Part shown: positions 9,189 to 18,214 of the stretch, one piece after another
Layout: the number at the start of each line of letters is the position of its first letter
How positions within the stretch are numbered: the first letter of the stretch is position 1
The notes under the pieces: model-generated
Told to the model about the DNA's origin: nothing
Database searches by the model: none
The model's input: the letters and a program-made list of their open reading frames with translations, nothing else
Translations under genes and position numbers: made by a program
Assembly (NCBI GenBank): GCA_903936645.1
Contig: CAIZWI010000193.1
Location: 1 to 54,508, forward strand
From: an uncultured Verrucomicrobia subdivision 3 bacterium
GTDB taxonomy: Bacteria; Verrucomicrobiota; Verrucomicrobiia; Limisphaerales; UBA11358
Length of the DNA: 54,508 nucleotides
Direction of reading: 5' to 3'

Positions 9189-10771
9189 GAATTTTCCCAA
9201 GATCGCTTTGCCTGCTCTTGTTGCTGGCCGTCTGCTCCTTGCGCGCCGGGGATGCCCCGGTGGAGCAATGGTCCGTTTTCGAACTCAAACTCACCGGCCC
9301 CGCCACGGGTAATCCGTTTGTGGATGTCCAATTGTCCGCGCGGTTTACGCATGCCGAAACCACGGTAACGGTAAATGGATTTTACGATGGTGACGGCACC
9401 TATCGCCTTCGCTTCATGCCCGGCCAGCCCGGTAATTGGCATTATCAAACCACCTGTAATATCCCTTCGCTGGATGGTGTAGCCGGGAGCCTTTCCGTGC
9501 AGCCGCCTCGCCCCGGCAATCACGGACCAGTGAGCGTGGCTCACACGTATCACTTCGCTTATGCCGATGGCACCCCCTACCAACCAATCGGCACCACCTG
9601 TTATGCCTGGACCCAGCAGGGGCCCGTACTGGAAGCCACCACCCTCGCCACCCTCGCGGCCTCGCCCTTTAATAAACTCCGCATGTGCGTATTTCCCAAG
9701 CGTTATGATTGGAACACCAATGAACCGCCCCTTTATCCCTTTGTCGGTCACCCGACCAACCACTGGGATTTTACCCGCTTCAACCCCGCCTATTTCCAGC
9801 ACTTGGAACAACGGATTCAGGATTTGCAGCGCCTGGGCATCGAGGCGGATGTAATCTTGTTCCACCCGTATGACGGCGGTCACTGGGGCTTTGACCGCAT
9901 GCCCGCCCCCGCCGATGATCTTTATTTGCATTACGTCACCGCCCGGCTCGCCTCCCTGCGCAATGTCTGGTGGTCCCTGGCCAATGAATACGATTTCATG
10001 AAGGAGAAAACGGAGTCGGACTTTGTGCGTTTCGGCGAACTTGTCTCCCGCGATGATCCTTACCATCACCTGATCTCCATTCACAATGGCCAGCTCATGT
10101 TCAACCACACCTTGCCTTGGATCACGCATGTAAGCATTCAAAATGGCTCCGCCGTGGAGGATGCCGGACGTGCCGAATTATTTCGCGATGTCTACCGTAA
10201 ACCGGTGGTGTTTGACGAGGTCAAATACGAGGGCGATCTGCCACGGCGCTGGGGCAATTTATCCGCGGAGGAGCTGGTGTTTCGCTTTTGGCAAGGCACC
10301 GTGGCCGGTACCTACGTGGGCCACGGGGAAACGTATTTGAGTCCGGACAACATTATCTGGTGGGCCAAAGGCGGCGTGCTCAAGGGCCGGAGCCCAGCCC
10401 GCCTGGCGTTCCTTAAAAAAGTGTTGGACGACAGCCCCGCGGCCGGGCTGGATCCCATTGATAAATGGCAGAACCCTTCCATTGCCGGCCAGGCTTCCGC
10501 GTACTATTTGATTTATCTTGGCAAACAAACGCCCAAGTCATGGGAGTTCCTCCTGCCCAAACCTCCCCTGGCCACCAATCAGGTGCCCGTTGAAGGCATG
10601 CACTTCACGGCAGATGTGCTCGACACGTGGAATATGACCATAAAACCCGTGCCGGGTCATTTTACCCTGCATAAAAAGGACAATTACACCTACGCCGATC
10701 AGGCCGGTCGCGCCATCAGTCTGCCCGGTCGCCCCTATATGGCCATTCGCTTAAAACGCGTGAACGATTAA
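9185..10771 (+). CDS. Secreted DUF5060/DUF5605 apiosidase-like glycoside hydrolase
   Basis: This 528-residue protein begins with a signal peptide (MRIFPRSLCLLLLLAVCSLRAG); the ATG overlaps the previous stop. Residues ~25-115 form an Ig-like DUF5060 domain (VEQWSVFELKL, NPFVDVQLSARF, FYDGDGTYRLRFMP). A TIM barrel of the apiosidase/DUF4038-like clan follows (FAYADGTPYQPIGTTCYAW, FNKLRMCVFPK, VWWSLANEYDFM, PVVFDEVKYEG), and then a C-terminal beta domain of DUF5605 type (YYLIYLGKQTP...). The Glu in LANEYD and the Glu in VFDEVK are the likely acid/base and nucleophile pair, by analogy with clan GH-A enzymes. GH140 apiosidases share this architecture loosely, so apiose or another side-chain sugar of rhamnogalacturonan II is a reasonable but unproven substrate. 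Confidence 0.78.
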   Translation: MRIFPRSLCLLLLLAVCSLRAGDAPVEQWSVFELKLTGPATGNPFVDVQLSARFTHAETTVTVNGFYDGDGTYRLRFMPGQPGNWHYQTTCNIPSLDGVAGSLSVQPPRPGNHGPVSVAHTYHFAYADGTPYQPIGTTCYAWTQQGPVLEATTLATLAASPFNKLRMCVFPKRYDWNTNEPPLYPFVGHPTNHWDFTRFNPAYFQHLEQRIQDLQRLGIEADVILFHPYDGGHWGFDRMPAPADDLYLHYVTARLASLRNVWWSLANEYDFMKEKTESDFVRFGELVSRDDPYHHLISIHNGQLMFNHTLPWITHVSIQNGSAVEDAGRAELFRDVYRKPVVFDEVKYEGDLPRRWGNLSAEELVFRFWQGTVAGTYVGHGETYLSPDNIIWWAKGGVLKGRSPARLAFLKKVLDDSPAAGLDPIDKWQNPSIAGQASAYYLIYLGKQTPKSWEFLLPKPPLATNQVPVEGMHFTADVLDTWNMTIKPVPGHFTLHKKDNYTYADQAGRAISLPGRPYMAIRLKRVND

Positions 10772-10777
10772 AATCCA

Positions 10778-13450
10778 ATGAGCCTTCGCCGTCACTCTCG
10801 TTGCCTTGCCTTCCTCTGGCTGTCCGCCCTGTTAATGGCCGGCTTCAGCCTGCACGCCGGCTCGGTGGCCATTGTCGCCGACCAGGCCTCCCCCCGTGTG
10901 GCGCTCGGGGTGGAACGGCTGGCGGATGCCCTCAAATCCATCGGCCACACCGTGGTGCCGGGGGGGCAAATGGATGCCCAGTTCCGGATTACCCTGCTCG
11001 TCAATGCCTCCCCGGGTAAAGAAGGCTTTACGCTCGCCACCCGGTCGCCCCACGAAATCACCCTTGCCGGCGGCAACGACTCCGGTTTGCTCTATGGCTG
11101 TCTCGAACTGGCGGATCGCATCCGCCAGGCGGGGAGCCTGCCCCGGGACTTGGCCTTCACCGACCATCCGGCCATGACCCTGCGTGGGACCTGCATTGGT
11201 ATGCAAAAGACTTTCATCCTGCCGGGACGCAAGGTGTACGAATATCCTTACACCCCGCAACTGTTCCCCTGGTTTTACGACAAGGCTTTATGGTCCCAGT
11301 ATCTGGACTTCCTTTTGAAAAACCGCATGAACACGCTCTATCTCTGGAGCGGCCATCCCTTCGCCTCCCTGGTGCGTTTGCCCGATTATCCTTACGCCGT
11401 CGAGGTGCCCCCGGATATTTTTCAACAAAACACGGAAATGTATCACTGGCTGGCGGAGGAATGCGACCGGCGCGGTATCTGGCTGGTGCAGATGTTTTAT
11501 AACATCCTGGTTTCCCAGCCGTTTGCCGCCACCAATGGCCTGCCCACCCAAATGTCCGCGCCCACCCCCTTGGTCGCGGATTATACGCGCAAATCTCTGG
11601 CGGAATTTGTCCGGCAATACCCCCACGTCGGACTCATGGTGTGTCTGGGTGAGGCCTTGCAAGGCACGTCGAACCAGCTCGATTGGTGCACCCACACGAT
11701 TCTGCCCGGCATTCTGGACGGGATGCGGACCGCTGGCTTGTCGGAAGAACCCCCGGTCGTCATCCGCACCCACGCCATGGATGCCTATGCCATCCTGCCC
11801 CCGGCCTACCAGATTTATACGAATATTTACACCGAATCCAAATACAACGGTGAATCGCTCACCACCTGGGAGCCGCGCGGCAAGGATGCCGCCATTCACC
11901 TCGCCATGAGCCGGCTCGGGCCGCATATGGTAAATATCCATATTCTATCAAATTTGGAACCCTTTCGCTATGGCGACCAGCAATTCATTCAAAAATGCGT
12001 CCAGGCCTCGCGCGATCGTCTGGGTGCCACGGGCGTGCATCTCTATCCGTTGTCCTACTGGAACTGGCCCGATTCGCCGGACCTGGTGGATGCGCCCCTC
12101 CTGCAATGGGACCGCGACTGGATTTGGTACACCGCCTGGGCGCGTTACTCCTGGAATCCCGATGTGCCGGCCGCGGCGGATCGCGCCTACTGGATTGACC
12201 GGCTTGCCGAAATTTACGGCAACACCAATGCTGCGGCTCAAATCCTCGACGCCTATAATTTTTCCGGCGAAGTTGCGCCCGCCTTGATCCGCCGCTTCGG
12301 CATCACCGAGGGCAACCGCCAGACCCTGGCTCTCGGCATGACTCTGGAACAACTCGTGCACCCGGAAAAGTACGGTGCCATTGAGGACCTGTGGTTGTCC
12401 CAAGCCCCGCCGGGCGAGCGGTTGGATGAATACGTTCGCAAACAATGGCTGCACCAGCCGCACGCGGGGGAAACCCCGGAAAGTGTGCTTCAAAATGCCT
12501 TGGCTTCCTCCCGCCTGGCCGTGGCGGCCATCGCCGCTGCTGCGCCCTTGGTAACAACTAATCAGGCGGAATTTCGGCGCCTGGCCAATGACGTGCGCTG
12601 CATTCAAAAAATGGGCGACTTCTACGCCGCCAAAGTGCGTGCCGCTGCGGGCGTGCTGCGTTATGACTTCAGCCATGACCGCGCGGATATGCAGCAGGCC
12701 GAAACGAATCTGGCCGCCAGTGTGCAGGCCTACCAGGGCCTCGTGGCCTTGACGGCCGCCACGTATCGGTATGCCAATAGCATGCAAACTTCCCAGCGGA
12801 AAATTCCCGTGCCCGGTGGGGTGCATGGGCATGGTACAAACTACCTTTGGTCCCACCTCCTGCCGCTCTATCAAGCCGAGTTGGCGGCCTTTCACACCCA
12901 GGTCGCCGCTCTGGCCCCCGGCCCGTCGGCGCAAGTGGCTGTTTCTGGGGTCAAAGCCTCCCCCTGGCCAGCGGCCGCCTTTCAACTCATCAGCACCAAT
13001 GCCGAGACCTATGCCGTGCAATTGGGCGCCCGGGTGTTTACCGACCGCCCGTTTGTCATTTCCCGGCTCGCCGGCGAATTATCCGGCCTGACCGGCATAC
13101 GCTTTTCGCATGCGCTGGCCAAGCAAGGCCGCTACCAGCCCGTGGAGCTGGAATTCAACCAGCCCGTCCGCGTGCTCGTGGGCTTTTTCCAAAGCGGTGC
13201 CAAAGCCTGGCTCCCCGCGCCCCAATTGGAATTCGATGCCAATGCGGACGAGCGCGGCGGGGTGGAAACCGTCCTCCAAAACGCCGCCACGATTTCCACC
13301 TGTCCCGGCCTGGACCTGCATGCCTTTGCCTATGCCGCCGGCCGGCAAAAACTGGAATTTTCCGGCCGGGGCAGTTTCGTGATTCTCGGCATCGTGCCGC
13401 AATCCTTTGAATTAAAGAGCCGCAATGCCCACGGCGGGGAGCAACCTTGA
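10778..13450 (+). CDS. Secreted alpha-glucuronidase-like glycoside hydrolase (GH67/GH115-type N-terminal and barrel domains)
   Basis: This 890-residue protein has a signal peptide (MSLRRHSRCL... ending SLHAG). Residues ~28-125 form the small alpha/beta domain found before GH67, GH84 and GH20 barrels: VAIVADQASPRVALGVERLADAL, then the GGNDSGLLYGCLELADRI motif. A barrel follows with TLRGTCIGMQ, LLKNRMNTLYLWSGHP, LAEECDRRGIWLVQMFYNI, GLMVCLGEALQGT and YPLSYWNWPDSPD. It is longer than GH67 and lacks a GH67 hallmark I could confirm, so I call it alpha-glucuronidase-like only. A C-terminal beta-rich region (~720-885) may be a carbohydrate-binding or sandwich domain. Release of glucuronic acid or another substituent from pectin or xylan is possible. 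It follows the previous gene by 6 bases. Confidence 0.7.
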   Translation: MSLRRHSRCLAFLWLSALLMAGFSLHAGSVAIVADQASPRVALGVERLADALKSIGHTVVPGGQMDAQFRITLLVNASPGKEGFTLATRSPHEITLAGGNDSGLLYGCLELADRIRQAGSLPRDLAFTDHPAMTLRGTCIGMQKTFILPGRKVYEYPYTPQLFPWFYDKALWSQYLDFLLKNRMNTLYLWSGHPFASLVRLPDYPYAVEVPPDIFQQNTEMYHWLAEECDRRGIWLVQMFYNILVSQPFAATNGLPTQMSAPTPLVADYTRKSLAEFVRQYPHVGLMVCLGEALQGTSNQLDWCTHTILPGILDGMRTAGLSEEPPVVIRTHAMDAYAILPPAYQIYTNIYTESKYNGESLTTWEPRGKDAAIHLAMSRLGPHMVNIHILSNLEPFRYGDQQFIQKCVQASRDRLGATGVHLYPLSYWNWPDSPDLVDAPLLQWDRDWIWYTAWARYSWNPDVPAAADRAYWIDRLAEIYGNTNAAAQILDAYNFSGEVAPALIRRFGITEGNRQTLALGMTLEQLVHPEKYGAIEDLWLSQAPPGERLDEYVRKQWLHQPHAGETPESVLQNALASSRLAVAAIAAAAPLVTTNQAEFRRLANDVRCIQKMGDFYAAKVRAAAGVLRYDFSHDRADMQQAETNLAASVQAYQGLVALTAATYRYANSMQTSQRKIPVPGGVHGHGTNYLWSHLLPLYQAELAAFHTQVAALAPGPSAQVAVSGVKASPWPAAAFQLISTNAETYAVQLGARVFTDRPFVISRLAGELSGLTGIRFSHALAKQGRYQPVELEFNQPVRVLVGFFQSGAKAWLPAPQLEFDANADERGGVETVLQNAATISTCPGLDLHAFAYAAGRQKLEFSGRGSFVILGIVPQSFELKSRNAHGGEQP

Positions 13451-15480
13451 TGAAATTGGCCACCTTTCAGTTGGTAACGGTGCTTTTCCTCGCCTTCGGC
13501 TTGCTGTTTGCCCGGGGTGCCGGTCAGCCCCTCGTGGACGACACCCGCAGCCCCTTCGCCCACGTGCATGCCATCGGCCTGTCCGAGGCCCGCTGGACCG
13601 GCGGATTCTGGGGGGATCGTTATGAATTATGCCGTACCATCATGATTCCCAGCCTCCAGCGCCTCATGAAAGGCACGAATTTCACGCAATTTTACGTAAA
13701 TTTTCAAATTGCCGCCGGCCTGCAACCGGGCCGTTCCCACGGTGCCTCCTTTAATGACGGTGAATTTTACAAACTCCTGGAGGCCGTCAGCGCCACCCTG
13801 GCAGTGACCAATGATCCGATCCTGCATGAGGAATTGGATGCGGAAATTGCCGTCATCGGGCAAGCTCAGCGCACCAACGGTTATCTGGATACCTGGGTGC
13901 AACTTCACGCCCGCGATGCCCATAACGCCGCCGTGCCGTTTCGCGACCGGAATAATTTTGAAGTCTACAACCTCGGCCAGCTGTTTACCTCCGCCGTGGT
14001 CAATTATCGCGCCACCGGGCAAACAAATTTCCTGGCGATTGCCTGTCGCGCCGCCGATTGTCTGGCCACCACCTTCGAAAATCCCACCACTGCCCTCGCG
14101 GTTAATGTGGTTTGCCCCGCCCATTATATGGGCCTGGTCGAATTGTATCGGGCCACGGGCGAGCCGAAATACCTCGCCCTGGCCAAAAAATTCCTCGCCA
14201 TGCGTGCCTTGGATCCCGACGGTGGCAGTGATAATCAAGAGCGGGTCGCCCTGGCCGATCAATTGGAGGCCGAGGGCCACGCTGTGCGCGCCAATTATTT
14301 TTATGCCGGCGTGGCGGATGTCTTCTTGGAAACGGGCGACCCCGGCTGGTTCCAGCCCGTCCTGCGCGTCTGGACCAATGTCGTCACCAAAAAAATGTAC
14401 ATCACCGGTGGTTGCGGCGCGCTCTATGATGGGGCCGCTCCGGACGGCGGCCAGGATCAAAAGAATATTACCCGCGTGCATCAGGCCTACGGCCGGAATT
14501 TCCAACTGCCTAATCTAACCGCGCACAATGAAACCTGCGCCAACATTGGCAACGCTTTGTGGAACTGGCGCATGTTCCTCGCCACCGGCGAAGCCAGATA
14601 CATGGACGTGGTGGAACTGGAATTTTACAATAGTGTGCTCTCCGGGGTGGCGCTCGACGGCACCAATTTCTTTTACACCAATCCCCTGCGGGTGGTCGAC
14701 CCTCTGCCGGTCTCCCTCCGCTGGCCGCGTCAACGCGTGCCCTTCGTCTCTTCATTTTGCTGTCCGCCTAACTTGGTCCGGACCATTGCCGAGTCGGCCA
14801 ATTACGCCTATGCCAAATCGGACTCCACACTGTGGGTCAACCTTTACGGCAAGAGTTCTCTGGTCACCGAGATTGCGGGTGGGCAACTGCAACTCACCCA
14901 AGAGACCGATTATCCCTGGAATGGCCGTGTGCGCATTAAGATCGCCTCCGCTGGCCCCCAACCGTTCGCCCTAAAATTGCGCATTCCCGGTTGGGCGTCC
15001 GCTGCGCGTGTCCGCCTGAATCTTGCCCCCGCCGACAATTACGGCCCGCCCGGAAGTTATCTGGAGCTTCGTCGCATCTGGCAGGCCGGCGATGTGGTGG
15101 ATTTGGACCTCCCCATGCCGGTCCGTCTCATGGCCGCCAATCCCAATGTCGAGGAGGACATCAATCAACTCGCGGTCCAGCGCGGCCCCGTCGTCTACTG
15201 TCTGGAATCACCGGACTTGCCACCCGGCGTCAAAATTTCGGATGTCCTGCTGCCGGCCAATGGATCTTGGACCGTTCGCTACGATCCGCATCTTCTCGGC
15301 GGAGTGGTCGTCCTGCAAGGCAGCCTGCTGACCCGGCCCCGGCAGCCTTGGTCGGGTCAGTTATACCAGCCTTACGAGCCTGCGCAACCCAAGCCCGTCC
15401 CGGCCAGACTGATTCCGTATTCGGTGTGGCAAAATCGCGGCCCCTCGGAAATGTCGGTCTGGCTGCCCCGGGCGGATTAA
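13450..15480 (+). CDS. Secreted beta-L-arabinofuranosidase, GH127 (DUF1680)
   Basis: This 676-residue protein has a signal peptide ending near ARGAG. It carries the GH127 core: ARWTGGFWGDRY (about 47), NGYLDTWVQ, NFEVYNLGQL, YFYAGVADVFL, YITGGCGA and YGRNFQLPN. The zinc-site residues of the family are present: E361-T-C363 in HNETCANIG and the C437-C438 pair in SSFCCPPN. By analogy with HypBA1, the first Cys of the pair is the nucleophile. GH127 enzymes remove terminal beta-L-arabinofuranose, for example from rhamnogalacturonan II or hydroxyproline-linked arabinans. The ATG at 13450 shares one base with the previous TGA; an in-frame TTG directly before it (13447) is a less likely start. Catalytic competence looks intact. 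Confidence 0.9.
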   Translation: MKLATFQLVTVLFLAFGLLFARGAGQPLVDDTRSPFAHVHAIGLSEARWTGGFWGDRYELCRTIMIPSLQRLMKGTNFTQFYVNFQIAAGLQPGRSHGASFNDGEFYKLLEAVSATLAVTNDPILHEELDAEIAVIGQAQRTNGYLDTWVQLHARDAHNAAVPFRDRNNFEVYNLGQLFTSAVVNYRATGQTNFLAIACRAADCLATTFENPTTALAVNVVCPAHYMGLVELYRATGEPKYLALAKKFLAMRALDPDGGSDNQERVALADQLEAEGHAVRANYFYAGVADVFLETGDPGWFQPVLRVWTNVVTKKMYITGGCGALYDGAAPDGGQDQKNITRVHQAYGRNFQLPNLTAHNETCANIGNALWNWRMFLATGEARYMDVVELEFYNSVLSGVALDGTNFFYTNPLRVVDPLPVSLRWPRQRVPFVSSFCCPPNLVRTIAESANYAYAKSDSTLWVNLYGKSSLVTEIAGGQLQLTQETDYPWNGRVRIKIASAGPQPFALKLRIPGWASAARVRLNLAPADNYGPPGSYLELRRIWQAGDVVDLDLPMPVRLMAANPNVEEDINQLAVQRGPVVYCLESPDLPPGVKISDVLLPANGSWTVRYDPHLLGGVVVLQGSLLTRPRQPWSGQLYQPYEPAQPKPVPARLIPYSVWQNRGPSEMSVWLPRAD

Positions 15481-15481
15481 T

Positions 15482-16447
15482 ATGAAATTATTTTCCCCCA
15501 ACACCCTTTCCCGGCTGGCCTGGCTGCTGTTGCTTGGCTGGCTATCGGTCCGCCCGGTTACCGCCGCCCCCGCCGGGCCCTTTTTATTCACCTCCTTTCA
15601 CGACGCCGACCAAAAATTCCTTCGCTACCTTTATAGTTATGACGGTTATCACTGGACCAATGTTCCTGGCACCTTCCTGGCCGCCACCGTGGGTGCGAAG
15701 CGACAATTCCGGGATCCCAGCCTCTCCCAAGGGCCCGATGGCGTATTTCACCTGGTATGGACCTCGGGCTGGCATGGCGACCAGGGTTTCGGCTGCGCCA
15801 GTTCCCGGGATTTGATCCACTGGTCCCCCCAGCAATTTGTCCCCGTGATGACTAATACACCCACCACGGTCAATGTCTGGGCCCCCGAATTATTTCGCGA
15901 TGACCAGGCCGGGGATTACCTCATCGCCTGGGCCTCCACCATTCCTGGCCGCTATCCCGACGGCTTGGAAAAGCATGACAACAATCACCGGCTGTTTTAC
16001 ACCCGTACCCGCGATTTTCAAATCTTTGCCCCTGCTCGTGAATTCTACGATCCCGGCTTCAGCGTGATCGACCCTTTTTTAGTCCAGGCTGGTGGGCGCT
16101 ACGTCTTGGTGTGCAAAGACAACTCCCGCCCCAACCTCAATCTGCGGGTCGCCTTTGGTGCCACCCCCACCGGCCCTTGGACCGGTCTTTCGGCTCCCCT
16201 CACGGAAAAATTTACCGAGGGTCCCGGTGCCTTGAAAGTCGGCGACGACTGGCTGATTTACTTTGACGCCTATCGCGGCAAACATTTTGGCGCACTGCGC
16301 ACGCATGATTTTAAAAGCTTCACCGATATCAGCCAGGAAGTTTCCTTTCCGCCCGGCCATAAACATGGCACGGCCATCAAAATCACCACCCCAATCCTGG
16401 ATGCTCTGCTTGAATCTACCCATATAACCACTCCCTATCAGCCATGA
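15482..16447 (+). CDS. Secreted GH43-like five-bladed beta-propeller glycosidase
   Basis: This 321-residue protein has a signal peptide (residues 1-29, ending VTAAP). It shows the glycosidase beta-propeller pattern of the GH43/GH117 clan: RDPS at 77-80, a CASSRDLIHWS strand, WAPE at 133-136, VIDPFL with D197, and TEGPG with E246. These fit the Asp/Asp/Glu catalytic set of such enzymes, although residue roles are assigned by analogy only. The likely action is removal of L-arabinose, galactose or xylose from pectin side chains. The start follows the GH127 stop by one base and its own stop overlaps the DUF3826 gene, so it belongs to the same transcript. Confidence 0.82.
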   Translation: MKLFSPNTLSRLAWLLLLGWLSVRPVTAAPAGPFLFTSFHDADQKFLRYLYSYDGYHWTNVPGTFLAATVGAKRQFRDPSLSQGPDGVFHLVWTSGWHGDQGFGCASSRDLIHWSPQQFVPVMTNTPTTVNVWAPELFRDDQAGDYLIAWASTIPGRYPDGLEKHDNNHRLFYTRTRDFQIFAPAREFYDPGFSVIDPFLVQAGGRYVLVCKDNSRPNLNLRVAFGATPTGPWTGLSAPLTEKFTEGPGALKVGDDWLIYFDAYRGKHFGALRTHDFKSFTDISQEVSFPPGHKHGTAIKITTPILDALLESTHITTPYQP

Positions 16448-17115
16448 AAAAACTCCGCTCCCTCCTGACGCTCGCCCTGCTGGCTGCCACTGCGGCCCTG
16501 GCCCAAGACCCTGCCGCCGGGGATACCAACCTGTCCGCCGGCGAATCCCTGGCCAATTACAACCAAGCCATCGAACTGCGCACCGACGATATTTTGAAAT
16601 TGCTCCCGCTCACCGATGCGGCCAAACGTGGCCGGGTCCATGACGTCATCGTCACGCAATACCACCAGTTAAAAGCGTGGCACTCGGCCAATGACGCCAA
16701 GTTGAAATCCGTAGGCAAAGACACCAATGCCGTGGCTGAAATCCGCGCCACCCTCAAAACCATCCACAACGATTATCTCGCCAAACTGTCCGCTGAATTG
16801 ACGCCCGCGCAGGTGGACATCGTCAAAGATAAAATGGTGTACAACAAAGTGCAGGTCACCTACAACGCCTACTGCAGCATTATCCCGGTCCTCACCGATG
16901 TGCAGAAGGCGCACATCCTGGCCGTGCTCCAGGAAGCGCGGGAAGAAGCCATGGATGGCGGTAGCGTGAACGAAAAATCTGCCATTTTTAAAAAATACAA
17001 GGGCCGCATTGCCAATTACCTTGCCAAAGAGGGCATCAATGAAACCCAATTTCGCAAGGCATGGTTCCAAAAATACCAAGCCCAAAAGGGCACGAATGCC
17101 GCGCCGGCCCAATAA
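16444..17115 (+). CDS. DUF3826 family secreted protein
   Basis: This 223-residue protein has a signal peptide (MKKLRSLLTL... ending ALAQD). It matches DUF3826 by its characteristic stretches: DKMVYNKVQVTYNAYCSIIP, LTDVQKAHILAVLQEAREEAMDGGS, and EKSAIFKKYKGRIANYL. It is rich in charged amphipathic helices with no membrane segment after the leader and no recognisable catalytic motif. DUF3826 genes are known from Bacteroidetes and Verrucomicrobiota, mostly beside pectin or rhamnogalacturonan enzymes, but no function is established that I know of. It overlaps the GH43-like gene by 4 bases and precedes an oxidoreductase by 10, so it is expressed with the enzymes. A scaffold, binding or enzyme-chaperone role is possible; nothing in the sequence decides this. 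Confidence 0.85.
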   Translation: MKKLRSLLTLALLAATAALAQDPAAGDTNLSAGESLANYNQAIELRTDDILKLLPLTDAAKRGRVHDVIVTQYHQLKAWHSANDAKLKSVGKDTNAVAEIRATLKTIHNDYLAKLSAELTPAQVDIVKDKMVYNKVQVTYNAYCSIIPVLTDVQKAHILAVLQEAREEAMDGGSVNEKSAIFKKYKGRIANYLAKEGINETQFRKAWFQKYQAQKGTNAAPAQ

Positions 17116-17125
17116 CGAATTATCC

Positions 17126-18214
17126 ATGAAAAGACTCGGACTCGGCGTATTGGGGTTGGGCGAAGGGCGCAGCATCATCTCCGGTGCCCTTAACAGCGAA
17201 TTTTGGGAGGTCGTTCAACTTTGTGATCTCAACGAGGCAGTTGGGCGCGAACGCTGCCACGAATTCAACCTGGACTGCTTCACCACCTCCCTGGCTGAAT
17301 TGCTGGCCAATCCCCGGGTGGAGGTCGTCGGCATTTACACCCCCGATCATTTGCACGCCGAGCACGTGGTCCGTGCGCTCAATGCCGGCAAGCATGTCAT
17401 ATGCACCAAGCCTTTTTTTGATGACCTTGCCCAGGCCAAATCAATTCTGGCGGCGCAGCAGGCCAGTGGCAAAGCCGTGATGGTCGGCCAGAGCTCCCGC
17501 TTCTTTGCCCCCTTTGCCCGTCAGCGAAAACACTTTGAAACCGGGGCCTTCGGCGACATCATTACCGTGGAGGCGTATTACAACGCCGATCACCGTTGGT
17601 TCCTGAGCAAGCCCTGGGCGAAAAAGGACGCTTTCAAGTGGTTGTACGGGGGGTTGAGTCATCCCGTGGACTTGGTGCGTTGGTACCTCCCGGATATCGC
17701 CGAAGTCATGGGCTATTCGAGCCTCAGTAAGAACGGTCGTGAACTCGGCTTGAAAAATGCCGACACCTTTCAATTCATCTATAAATCGGCCAGCGGCATT
17801 CCGGCCCGGGTCAGTGGCACCTACACCAGCCCCGTGATTCCACTGGAGCGCGATAGTAACATGAGCTGCATTCTCCGCTGCGCCAATGGTGCCAGCCAGG
17901 GGGATTATTATGACCTGCGGTATGCCTGGAAACTCGGCGGCCAATCCGTGGTGGAAACGTTCGAGGATGCCGACGATTATTTCTTTCGCTTCGGCGGCCA
18001 TTCCCATCACGCCGGGGAATACCAGAATTACATCGAATATTTCGCCCGGTGTTTGGCGCGGCAGGAGGCGCCGCAGCCGGGGGTGCGCGAAGGGATCATC
18101 ACCGTGGCTCTCATGCAGGCCATGGAAGAATCCTGCGCCACCGGGCAACCTGTGAAACTGGCCGGCCTCCTCGCCCGCCACGGTCTGGAACATTTGCTCA
18201 CCGAAGGCGCATGA
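17126..18214 (+). CDS. Gfo/Idh/MocA family oxidoreductase
   Basis: This 362-residue cytoplasmic protein has an N-terminal Rossmann fold (LGLGVLGLGEGRSI, residues 4-17) for NAD(P). It has VVGIYTPDHLHAEHVVRALNAGKHVICTKPF around residues 70-100; the Lys of CTKP is the family's conserved Lys, the counterpart of E-K-P. A C-terminal alpha/beta domain follows with LYGGLSHPVDLVRWY and HHAGEYQNYIEYFARC. Family members oxidise or reduce sugars, often inositols, hexoses or anhydro-sugars. The ATG at 17126 was chosen because it begins the Rossmann strand; the frame is open upstream only inside the DUF3826 gene. It presumably acts on a monosaccharide imported by the adjacent symporter. Confidence 0.87.
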   Translation: MKRLGLGVLGLGEGRSIISGALNSEFWEVVQLCDLNEAVGRERCHEFNLDCFTTSLAELLANPRVEVVGIYTPDHLHAEHVVRALNAGKHVICTKPFFDDLAQAKSILAAQQASGKAVMVGQSSRFFAPFARQRKHFETGAFGDIITVEAYYNADHRWFLSKPWAKKDAFKWLYGGLSHPVDLVRWYLPDIAEVMGYSSLSKNGRELGLKNADTFQFIYKSASGIPARVSGTYTSPVIPLERDSNMSCILRCANGASQGDYYDLRYAWKLGGQSVVETFEDADDYFFRFGGHSHHAGEYQNYIEYFARCLARQEAPQPGVREGIITVALMQAMEESCATGQPVKLAGLLARHGLEHLLTEGA

